Origin: Kiritimatiellia bacterium
Lineage (GTDB): Bacteria > Verrucomicrobiota > Kiritimatiellia > RFP12 > UBA1067
Reading direction: 5' to 3'
Length of the DNA stretch: 6,472 nucleotides
NCBI GenBank assembly: GCA_017547265.1
Contig: JAFYQC010000030.1
Span: forward strand, 1 to 6,472
Part shown: positions 1 through 6,472 of the stretch, piece by piece
Numbering within the stretch: position 1 is the stretch's first letter
Layout: every line of letters begins with the position of its first letter
Made by a program: the position numbers and the translations under genes
The notes under the pieces: generated by a model
Database searches by the model: none
Told to the model about the DNA's origin: nothing
The model's input: the letters and a program-made list of their open reading frames with translations, nothing else

Positions 1-536
1 AGCAGGACGCGATCGGCCTCGTCACTTTCGACACGAAGATACGCGAGTACCTTCCCGCGAAGTCGTCTGCGTCTCAGACGCGCCGCATACTCGAGTTCCT
101 CGATAAGTCTAAGCCGGGTGGCGAGACCGACCCTGCGCCGGTCATCAACGACATCGCGGAGCGGATTCCCTCGCGCGGGCTCGTAATCGTCATCTCCGAC
201 CTCTTTACACCGGACTCCGACGGCCTCGTCAAGGCGCTCCACCACTTCTCGTACCGCAAGCACGAGATCGTCGTCCTGCACGTGATGGCGGAGGAGGAGC
301 TCACTTTCGGCTTTGACGGGCACGTCCATTTCGAGAACCTCGAGGGACCCGACGAGATGATGATCGACGCGAAGTCGATCAGGGCGAGCTATCTCGAGCA
401 GGTCAACGCGTTTCTAAAGAAGATCGGCGACGGCGTCAGGAAGACTGGCGCGGACTATGCGCCGATGAATACGAAAATCCCGTTCGACAAGGCACTCGTC
501 GAGTACCTGTCGCGCAGGCGGAGCGGGGGGAGGTAG
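1..536 (+). CDS. DUF58 domain-containing protein, C-terminal part (5' truncated by window)
   Basis: The reading frame is open from base 3 (bases 1-2 finish a split codon) to the TAG at 534-536, giving 177 residues of a longer protein. The text reads as the C-terminal half of a DUF58 protein, a VWA-like fold usually encoded directly after a MoxR-type AAA+ ATPase. Recognisable pieces are the 'DAIGLVTFD' strand near the start, the helix 'RRILEFLD', the strand 'RGLVIVISDLF' with its conserved SDLF-type end, the 'HEIVVLHVM' strand, and the family-typical tail 'IPFDKALVEYLSRRR'. No membrane segment is visible in this part. The N-terminal half, which would carry membrane segments (if present) and the first MIDAS residues, lies outside the window. 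The gene ends 3 bp before the BatA-like gene, so the two are cotranscribed. Known of the family: DUF58 proteins accompany MoxR and Bat proteins. Inferred: a partner of the ATPase in this cluster. The substrate is unknown. Confidence 0.9.
   Translation, partial: QDAIGLVTFDTKIREYLPAKSSASQTRRILEFLDKSKPGGETDPAPVINDIAERIPSRGLVIVISDLFTPDSDGLVKALHHFSYRKHEIVVLHVMAEEELTFGFDGHVHFENLEGPDEMMIDAKSIRASYLEQVNAFLKKIGDGVRKTGADYAPMNTKIPFDKALVEYLSRRRSGGR
525..533 (+). promoter_or_regulatory. Shine-Dalgarno site for the BatA-like gene
   Basis: A G-rich run ending in GGAGG (529-533) lies inside the last codons of the DUF58 gene, six bases before the ATG at 540. It supports ATG 540 over the in-frame methionines at residues 6 and 8. 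Because the site is within the upstream gene and the stop codon lies between it and the start, translation of the two genes is probably coupled. Confidence 0.75.
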
Positions 537-539
537 GCC

Positions 540-3368
540 ATGCAGTTTATAAACATGGCGATGCTCTTCGCGCTCTCGGCCGTCGCGATACCGATCATCA
601 TCCAGCTCCTCACCCGCAAGAACGCGAGGAAGATACAGTGGGGCGCGTGGCTGTTCCTCGACAAGACGATGAAGAAGCGCAAGAAGAAGGTGCTTCTCGA
701 GGACATTCTCCTGCTCGCGAGCCGCTGCCTCGCCGTTGGGCTTCTCGCGCTCGCGTTCGCGCGTCCGTTCGTGCGGCCCGACTCGCCTGTTCCGTGGGCT
801 GTCACGATGCCAATGATGCTCATTTCCATCGTCGCGATAGGAATCTCGTTCGCGCTCTGGCGCTATCCGAAGCACCGCCTCGGCATGATGGCGTTCGGCA
901 TACTCCTCTTCGTCCTCTCCATCGCGACGATCGTTTTCGAGCGCCAGTTGAACCTCAAGCGCTTCGGTCTCGGTGCGACAAAGGACGTCGTCCTCATAAT
1001 CGACGGCTCTGCGTCGATGTCTATCGTGAACGACGGGAAGTCCAACTTCGAGCGCGCGATAGAGGAGGCGAAGAAGTACGTCGAGCTCGCGCCGCGCAAC
1101 ACGTCGTTCGCCGTCATCATCGGCGGTCCCGTACCGCAGGTGATGAACCCCGTGCCGATCGCCGACAAGCGCGTGATCCTCTCGACCCTCGACCGTCTCT
1201 ACATAGCGAACGGCACGATGCAGATCGCCGGCAACCTGACTGCCGCGGCCGTCACGCTCGCCCAGGGCCACAACGCCGTAAAGCAGATCGTCATCGTCGG
1301 CGACGGCCAGACGGTCGGCTGGCAGCTCGAGGACAAGGAGCGCTGGAAGACGATCAATCGCGTGTTCTCGTCGCTGAAGACCCAGCCAATCATCACTTGG
1401 CGCACGCTGCCGCTTCCGACCTCGATAAGGAACCTCGCCATCGGGAGCATCCGTCCGTCGCGCGACATAGTCGGCACTGACCGCGAAGTGAACCTCCAGG
1501 TCACGGTTGTCAATGCCGGAACCGAGGCCGTGACGCCAAAGGGCGTGTCGCTCACGGCCGAAGGCGAAGTGAAGAAGGCGCACGACCTGAGGCAGCTCGA
1601 GCCAGGCGAATCGCAGACTTTCACGTTCACGCACCGCTTCAAGAAGCCCGGCGGCGCGATTGTCTCCGCGAAGGTTGAGTCGGGCGACGACTTGCCCGCA
1701 GACGACGTCTACAAGTACGCGATGCCGGTTCTCGACAGTCTGCGTGTGCTGATCGTCGAGGGCAACCCGGGTGCGCCGCTGATGAAGCGTTCCGCGACCT
1801 ACACGAGTCTCGCCCTGAGGCCAGAGCTTGCGGCCATCACGGGACAGTCGCTTGGCAAGGAATTCCTTCTCGAGACGGTTGTCGAGGATGTCACGACGGC
1901 AGGCAAGAGGCGCGGCTTCGGCGGCTTCTCGGCCGTGATCCTCTCCGGCGTAAGGGTCCTTTCCGACAATACGCGCGACGCGCTTGCGCGTTTCGTCTCG
2001 GTAGGCGGCGGTCTTCTCGTCATGCCTTCGCCAGGGACGGACGGCAAGTTCTTCGATTCTTGGGAGTTCGACGGCAAGAAGGTGCTTCCCGCGCCGTTCG
2101 GCAAGTGGCGCGAGAACGAGTCTCCGCTCGATCCAGAAGGGTTCCGCGAGATGTTCACAAGGTTCCGCAGCGGCACAGACCTCGGTTCCGCGACACCTGA
2201 ACGCATCATGGACTTCGGGGAAGGGTGGTCGTCCAATGCCGTCGTTGTGGCGAAACTCGCCGACGGGGCTCCGTTCGCCATCACGCACAACTTAGGGCGC
2301 GGCATGGTGGTAGAGACGGCAACGCTCTTCGACGCGGGTTCGGGTCTCGTCTCAAAACGCGGCTTCGTGCCGATGGTGCACGAACTCGCCTACTCCCTTG
2401 CGCGTCCTGCGTCGGTTACGCTCGACGTCCGCCCGGCCGAGGGCCTTACGCTGCTCGTCGCGAGCGGCGCGTCCGGAACCGAAGTCTCCGGCGAGCAAGG
2501 GCTCATGGGGTACTACTTCCCGAAGATCGGCTGCCTTGGCAAGCCCGTCTCGCGCGTTGACAAGAACATCGTGTTCAACTGGGGTGGCGGTTCGCCGATG
2601 CAGGAAATACCCGGCGACAACTGGTCCGCGCGTTGGCGCGGCGTCCTCAAGGTCCCCGAGACGGGCAACTACAAGATATGGTGGGAAGTAGACGACCGCT
2701 TCTGGCTCAAGATCGGCGGCAAGGACGTTCGCTCCCACTCGTCCGTCAGGCTTGAAAAGGACAAGCCCTACGCCATTGAAGGCAGATTCGAGGAGGACGG
2801 CGGTCTTGCGTTCGTCAAGCTGTGCTGGGTGACACCGGGGGGGAAGCGTGAGGCGATTCCGCAGTCTGTCTTTACGACGAGCGCAGCCGGCGTCGAGGGT
2901 GCGGGCGAAATCGTCGAGATGAGCGATCCCCACGGCGAGACTTTCTATGCCGAGATGTTCCAGGGCGACGAAGGACTGTTCCTTCGCATAACCAGGAGCG
3001 TCATCCCCGGCGTATACACCGTAAACACTATTCCAGACGTGCTGAAGGATGCCTGCCGTGGCGTGATTGACTTCGAGGGCAAAATACGCTTCACGGTCTC
3101 GTCGGGAGTCGAGGAGTCGACGATGACGGCCATCTCTCAGAACGAGCTTTCAGACCTCTGCAACTACGTCCAGATTTCGCAGGCCATAAAGGACGAGGAT
3201 GTCGTAAAGGCGATTGGAGGCCAGAGCTTCGGCAAGGAAGTCTGGCGCGTCCTTGCGTTCGTCGCGTTTCTCTTCCTCGTCACCGAGCCCGCGATCGCAC
3301 GCTGGATTGCGATAAACCGCCGTACTGGCGACATCATCGATACGGAGGGCTCATGGATCAGAACGTAA
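540..3368 (+). CDS. BatA-type membrane protein with VWA, GATase-like and inserted PA14 domains
   Basis: This 942-residue protein begins with a classic BatA N-terminal domain (about 1-78). It has a membrane segment at 4-24, a very basic loop (26-52, containing KKRKKK), a second segment at 55-75 and the family-typical 'AFARPF' end. Two further membrane segments follow (about 87-107 and 114-134). A VWA domain covers about 148-290 with an intact MIDAS: DGSAS at 155-159 (D155, S157, S159), probable T226, and D255. Residues 296-395 look like a CARDB/Ig-like beta domain ending in the usual 'DDLPADD' turn. A GATase-like alpha/beta domain covers about 400-620 and contains no cysteine. A PA14 domain sits at about 655-780. 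The protein closes with a single membrane segment (901-922) and a basic tail. By the positive-inside rule the large middle part is periplasmic. The start at 540 has GGAGG six bases upstream. It is one of a cluster of VWA proteins and probably works with MoxR/DUF58. The PA14 domain is unusual for the family as I know it. Domain calls come from motif recognition; the exact function is unknown. Confidence 0.93.
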   Translation: MQFINMAMLFALSAVAIPIIIQLLTRKNARKIQWGAWLFLDKTMKKRKKKVLLEDILLLASRCLAVGLLALAFARPFVRPDSPVPWAVTMPMMLISIVAIGISFALWRYPKHRLGMMAFGILLFVLSIATIVFERQLNLKRFGLGATKDVVLIIDGSASMSIVNDGKSNFERAIEEAKKYVELAPRNTSFAVIIGGPVPQVMNPVPIADKRVILSTLDRLYIANGTMQIAGNLTAAAVTLAQGHNAVKQIVIVGDGQTVGWQLEDKERWKTINRVFSSLKTQPIITWRTLPLPTSIRNLAIGSIRPSRDIVGTDREVNLQVTVVNAGTEAVTPKGVSLTAEGEVKKAHDLRQLEPGESQTFTFTHRFKKPGGAIVSAKVESGDDLPADDVYKYAMPVLDSLRVLIVEGNPGAPLMKRSATYTSLALRPELAAITGQSLGKEFLLETVVEDVTTAGKRRGFGGFSAVILSGVRVLSDNTRDALARFVSVGGGLLVMPSPGTDGKFFDSWEFDGKKVLPAPFGKWRENESPLDPEGFREMFTRFRSGTDLGSATPERIMDFGEGWSSNAVVVAKLADGAPFAITHNLGRGMVVETATLFDAGSGLVSKRGFVPMVHELAYSLARPASVTLDVRPAEGLTLLVASGASGTEVSGEQGLMGYYFPKIGCLGKPVSRVDKNIVFNWGGGSPMQEIPGDNWSARWRGVLKVPETGNYKIWWEVDDRFWLKIGGKDVRSHSSVRLEKDKPYAIEGRFEEDGGLAFVKLCWVTPGGKREAIPQSVFTTSAAGVEGAGEIVEMSDPHGETFYAEMFQGDEGLFLRITRSVIPGVYTVNTIPDVLKDACRGVIDFEGKIRFTVSSGVEESTMTAISQNELSDLCNYVQISQAIKDEDVVKAIGGQSFGKEVWRVLAFVAFLFLVTEPAIARWIAINRRTGDIIDTEGSWIRT
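3344..3349 (+). promoter_or_regulatory. Shine-Dalgarno site for the second VWA gene
   Basis: GGAGGG lies just before the ATG at 3353 and inside the final codons of the BatA-like gene. It decides the start at 3353, which overlaps the upstream gene by 16 nt, over the later in-frame ATG at residue 15. The overlap implies translational coupling of the two large proteins. Confidence 0.7.
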
Positions 3369-6049
3369 TACGCACGGACCTGCTCCCCGAATCGATGGCG
3401 CTTTGGATAATTGCGCTGCTCGCCGTCCTCGGCGTGGCGGCGTGGGTCGCCTGTCACATGGCGGTGAAGCGTTATGCCGCGAACAAGCTGAACGTGTGGT
3501 ACAGGGGACTTTTGAGCGTGCCGCTCGGCACTATCGCGTGCTGGCTTGTCTTGCAGATGCTCGGGCGCATGATGTTCCTCGCTACGCCCTGGTCGCTTTT
3601 CTTCGCAGCAGTTGTAGGCGCTGTTTCGGTCGAGGCGGTGAGTGCGTTCTACGGCCACGAGTGCGCGCGCGTTCCGCCGCGGACGGCTAAGATACTCGTC
3701 GCATGTCGAATGGCGGCCGTCCTGTTCACGCTTCTCGTCCTTATGCAGCCGGTCATCGTGGGCGAGCGTGAGCGCACCGTAAAAGAGCGCGTCCTCGTGC
3801 TTGTTGACGATTCCGCGTCAATGCACTTCAAGGACACGCTCCTGACTGACGCCGAGAAGAAGGACATCGTGACTGCACTCAAGCTCGACAAGTTCCCTGA
3901 CGAGGGGATGACGCGCGCCGAGATGGTCCGGCGCCTCGTCGCGATGGGCGGTGACAACAGCTTCCTGAAGCGCACCGCGCGCAAGTATGAGGTCGACGTG
4001 TTCAGGTTCGGAAACGGGCTTTTGCGCGACGAGTCGATAGGCGAGGAAAAGCAGGTCGACGCCAAGGTGGAGATGTTCCGCTCGGTGACCGACGTGACGA
4101 AAGCGCTCGAACTTGCGATCAAGGAGGTTCCCGCCGAGGAGATAACCTCGATACTCATCTTTACCGACGGCATCCACAACGGCGACGCAGGCGTCGAGTC
4201 GATCTCCCGCAAGCTCGGTGGATACGGCATCCAGGTCTCGACGGTTCTCGTTGGCGGCAGCGTGAAGCCGTTCGACCTCGCTATAGCGACCGCAGACTCT
4301 CCCGAGTCCGTCTTCCTCGGCGACAAGGTTCGCTTCACCGTTCGCGTCGCGGCGACGCGCGCCAACGGGCGCAAGGCGAAGATCCGCTTCTCCGGCGCGA
4401 ACGGCCAGATCGACGAAAAGGATTTCACGGTTGAGGGCGACGACTGGTCCAAGGAGTTCAAGTTCACAGACGTGCCGAAAGACCAGGGGGTCTACAGCTA
4501 CAACTTCTCGGTGACGCACTTGGACGGCGAACTTTTCGAAGACAACAACGATCGACAGCTCGACGTCGCCGTTTCGGACGACCGCACGAACGTCCTTCTC
4601 GTCGACGGGCGTCCACGCTGGGAATACCGCTATCTGAGGAACCTCTTCTACGGGCGCGACAAGTCGGTGCACCTGCAGGACTGGCTCGTCCACCCCGACT
4701 CCATCGACGGCATCCAGCCGAAGCTTCTCGAATATGCGAGCGCGTCTCGTCCGTTCGGACAGTCCGAAGCGGGCGGCTGGCCTATACAGGACAACGACTG
4801 GCGCCAGTTCGACGTCATCATAGTCGGCGACATTGGCGAGGACGTGCTCACCGAAGACGTTATCGAGCAGCTCAGGTACAACGTCGAGGACAGAGGCGCG
4901 CTTCTCGTGCTCATCTCCGGTTCGGAGTACATGCCGTACTCGATAACGAACCAGAAGCTCCGCGACCTTATGCCGATAGAGTACGAGCCGTCGGCGCAGA
5001 GCCGCCGCGTTGCGCCGGAAGACGCGTTCGTATTCCAGCTCGCCGCTGCTGGCCGCGGCCACCCGGTCATGAACCAGAGCTCGTCCTCCTCTGAGAACGA
5101 GGACATCTGGGCCGAGATACCCGATTTTCACTGGCGTCTGCCGCTTTCTGGCGTGAAGCCAGGATCCGACGTTCTCGCCTACGCGAAGACGAAGAAGGAG
5201 TCCGGCTCCGAGGTTGCCGGTGCGGTCGCCGAGTCGATCGCCGCCACAATCGAGGAGGATCCCGAGGCCGCCTTGAAGCGTCTCGAGGATATGCGCGGCG
5301 AGCAGGGGCGCAACGCGCTTGTAATCGCCGGCGCGAAGGGCAAGGGCAGGGTCCTGATGCTGACGACCGACTCGATGTGGCGTCTGCGCTCCAAGACGGG
5401 CGACCAGCTGCACCACAGGTTCTGGGGGCAGGTCATGCGCTGGGGCGCCGGCGAGAAGCTCAGGAGCGGGAACATGTACGTCCGCCTCGGTACGGACCAG
5501 CTCCGTTACGGCGCGGGCGAGCCGGTCAAGGCGTTTGCGAGGTTCCTCGACGAGAAGCACAATGGAATCGACGGTCTTGACCCGCGCATCCTCGTCCGTG
5601 CGCCGAATAACGGTGCGCGCGTGGCCGTGTTCAACGCGAAGAAACGCCCCGAATCCAACGGTCTATACGAAGTCGAGATCCACGGTTGCACGGCGCCGGG
5701 TCTTTACGAGGTTAGCCTCGACTGCCCCAAGGCGCAGGAGATGCTCGACCGCCGCTATCCGGCTGAAAAGCTGAAGACGAGCTTCGTCGTCGTCACCACC
5801 AAGCAGCCTGCGGAGAAGGTCGACACGACGTCGACACGCAACCACGTCGAGCGCGTTGCGTCCGCAACGGGTGGCAAGGTTCTCTCGCCGACCGAGTACA
5901 TTGCGCTCGACAGCGACTTTGGCGGCGGCTCGAAGCGCATATCCGACAGGGTCGAGTTCCATCTCTGGTGCCTGCCGCCTCTCTTCCTCATCATTATAGG
6001 GCTTCTTACAGCCGAGTGGATACTTCGCAAACGAGCTTCGCTCGCATGA
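3353..6049 (+). CDS. Membrane protein with VWA and glutamine-amidotransferase-like domains
   Basis: This 898-residue protein has four N-terminal membrane segments (about 16-36, 52-71, 78-98, 113-133). Their basic loops at 38-51 and 105-113 predict the main body outside the cytoplasmic membrane. A VWA domain (about 146-300) has an intact MIDAS: DDSAS at 152-156 (D152, S154, S156), T246 in the 'TDVTKAL' motif, and D272 in 'IFTDG'. Residues 305-408 form an Ig-like domain ending 'FEDNND'. A GATase-like domain starts at 411 with the family hallmark 'VLLVDGRPRWEYRYLRN' (414-430). It has no cysteine, so it is probably a binding rather than an amidotransferase module. 'GKGRVLMLTTDSMWRLR' (663-679) is the usual later motif of this group. 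Residues 703-812 look like another Ig-like unit. The 'ASATGG' segment (836-841) precedes a last membrane helix (870-888) with a basic tail. There is a five-serine run at 576-580 and a helix-prone insertion at about 611-656. It repeats the general plan of its upstream neighbour, minus the BatA signature and PA14. It is a probable operon partner of unknown precise function. Confidence 0.93.
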   Translation: MDQNVIRTDLLPESMALWIIALLAVLGVAAWVACHMAVKRYAANKLNVWYRGLLSVPLGTIACWLVLQMLGRMMFLATPWSLFFAAVVGAVSVEAVSAFYGHECARVPPRTAKILVACRMAAVLFTLLVLMQPVIVGERERTVKERVLVLVDDSASMHFKDTLLTDAEKKDIVTALKLDKFPDEGMTRAEMVRRLVAMGGDNSFLKRTARKYEVDVFRFGNGLLRDESIGEEKQVDAKVEMFRSVTDVTKALELAIKEVPAEEITSILIFTDGIHNGDAGVESISRKLGGYGIQVSTVLVGGSVKPFDLAIATADSPESVFLGDKVRFTVRVAATRANGRKAKIRFSGANGQIDEKDFTVEGDDWSKEFKFTDVPKDQGVYSYNFSVTHLDGELFEDNNDRQLDVAVSDDRTNVLLVDGRPRWEYRYLRNLFYGRDKSVHLQDWLVHPDSIDGIQPKLLEYASASRPFGQSEAGGWPIQDNDWRQFDVIIVGDIGEDVLTEDVIEQLRYNVEDRGALLVLISGSEYMPYSITNQKLRDLMPIEYEPSAQSRRVAPEDAFVFQLAAAGRGHPVMNQSSSSSENEDIWAEIPDFHWRLPLSGVKPGSDVLAYAKTKKESGSEVAGAVAESIAATIEEDPEAALKRLEDMRGEQGRNALVIAGAKGKGRVLMLTTDSMWRLRSKTGDQLHHRFWGQVMRWGAGEKLRSGNMYVRLGTDQLRYGAGEPVKAFARFLDEKHNGIDGLDPRILVRAPNNGARVAVFNAKKRPESNGLYEVEIHGCTAPGLYEVSLDCPKAQEMLDRRYPAEKLKTSFVVVTTKQPAEKVDTTSTRNHVERVASATGGKVLSPTEYIALDSDFGGGSKRISDRVEFHLWCLPPLFLIIIGLLTAEWILRKRASLA

Positions 6050-6053
6050 CGCC

Positions 6054-6472
6054 ATGAAATACAAGAATATACCGCCTCAGATTGCGGCCAAGCTCAACGA
6101 GAGCGTGGCCAGGGTTCGCCGCATCCTTCTTGTGCGCGGCACATGTGCCACGCTCGCGGTGTTCGTCGCCTCGGTTCTCGCCATCATGGCAATCGACGCG
6201 ATGGTGACTATTTACGTCTCGTGGGTCCGCTGGCTCCTGTGGGCGTGCTGCGTTGGCGCAACGGTGGCGGTTGGCTGGTTCGCTCTCATAAAGCCGCTCA
6301 GGCGCAAGTTCACCGCGGCCGAGGTTGCTGCCCTCATCGAGCGCAACCACCCGGAACTCGAGGAGCGACTTTCGACGGTCGTGGAGCTTGCGCAGGCGGG
6401 CGACCTCACGTCGTCCTCGCGGCTCATGGAGGAGATCACCAAGGACGCTGTGAAGGACGTGCAGACGGTCTC
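6054..6472 (+). CDS. DUF4175-like membrane protein, N-terminal part (3' truncated by window)
   Basis: The frame is open from ATG 6054 to the end of the window with no stop, giving 139 complete residues. It has an amphipathic, basic N-terminus (MKYKNIPPQIAAKLNE, then 'VARVRRILLVRG'), a membrane helix at about 30-51, a short loop, a second membrane helix at 58-79, and a basic 'KPLRRKF' exit. A 'TAAEVAALIERNHPELEERL' segment (87-106) follows. This layout, with two close helices and then an 'A..iE...P.L..RL' helix, matches the N-terminus of the large, coiled-coil-rich DUF4175-like proteins encoded after VWA/GATase-like genes in PVC-type bacteria. The start lies 4 bp after the previous stop. No Shine-Dalgarno sequence is visible before it, so initiation probably relies on coupling. 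An ATG at 6046 overlaps that stop but ends after three codons, so it is not the start. The family assignment is moderate because most of the protein is outside the window. Confidence 0.8.
   Translation, partial: MKYKNIPPQIAAKLNESVARVRRILLVRGTCATLAVFVASVLAIMAIDAMVTIYVSWVRWLLWACCVGATVAVGWFALIKPLRRKFTAAEVAALIERNHPELEERLSTVVELAQAGDLTSSSRLMEEITKDAVKDVQTV

Noticed and set aside
282..536. Separate small 84-residue gene starting at ATG 282
   Set aside because: The same frame is open back to the window start and reads as a continuous DUF58 domain. ATG 282 is an internal methionine.
638..1480. + strand open frame of 280 codons in another frame
   Set aside because: The product is extremely Arg/His-rich with no domain and lies inside the BatA-like gene.
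414..2288. Long open frame on the - strand (624 codons) opposite the BatA-like gene
   Set aside because: Its translation is dominated by Arg, His, Glu, Asp and Leu with no recognisable domain, as expected from reading a GC-rich gene backwards. The + strand frame has clear domains, so this is a shadow.
3818..5560. Long open frame on the - strand (580 codons) opposite the second VWA gene
   Set aside because: It shows the same low-complexity charged composition, no domain, and full overlap with a well-supported gene. It reflects codon bias, not a gene.
6032..6044. Possible transcription terminator between the last two genes
   Set aside because: The stem is only five base pairs, no T-run follows, and the next gene starts ten bases later, so termination here is unlikely.
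6046..6057. ATG overlapping the stop of the second VWA gene as start of the last gene
   Set aside because: That frame hits TGA after three codons. The frame from ATG 6054 is open to the window end and encodes recognisable membrane helices.

Overview
The window is a gene-dense, GC-rich stretch from a bacterium. All coding is on the + strand and there is no intergenic gap longer than a few bases. It holds the end of one gene, two complete large genes and the start of a fourth: (1) the C-terminal part of a DUF58-family protein, bases 1-536; (2) a BatA-type membrane protein of 942 residues with a von Willebrand factor A (VWA) domain, a glutamine-amidotransferase-like (GATase-like) domain and an embedded PA14 domain, 540-3368; (3) a membrane protein of 898 residues with VWA and GATase-like domains, 3353-6049; (4) the N-terminus of a membrane protein resembling the DUF4175 family, from 6054 to the window end.

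The genes are separated by 3 bp, a 16-nt overlap and 4 bp. They almost certainly form one operon read from a promoter upstream of the window. This layout (usually MoxR ATPase, DUF58, BatA-like, VWA/GATase-like, DUF4175-like) is the MoxR/Bat aerotolerance-type cluster as found in the Planctomycetes-Verrucomicrobia-Chlamydiae (PVC) group and relatives. A moxR gene would be expected just upstream but is not visible. GC richness, strong GGAGG Shine-Dalgarno sites and the DUF4175-like partner suggest a PVC bacterium (Verrucomicrobiota, Kiritimatiellota, Lentisphaerota or Planctomycetota) rather than Bacteroidota. No taxonomic marker gene is present, so this is only an inference.

Proposed joint role: the MoxR AAA+ ATPase and DUF58 protein act on the cytoplasmic side. 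The two large proteins are each anchored by four N-terminal and one C-terminal transmembrane segments, and by the positive-inside rule they place VWA, Ig-like and GATase-like modules in the periplasm. Both VWA domains keep a complete metal-ion-dependent adhesion site (MIDAS), so metal-dependent protein binding is plausible. Neither GATase-like domain has any cysteine, so neither can be a Cys-dependent amidotransferase. The family's exact function (envelope stress, metalloprotein or complex assembly) is not settled.

The most distinctive feature is a PA14 domain of about 125 residues inserted near the C-terminal end of the BatA-like protein, apparently splitting an Ig-like module. I found no RNA genes, mobile elements, CRISPR arrays, promoters or terminators.
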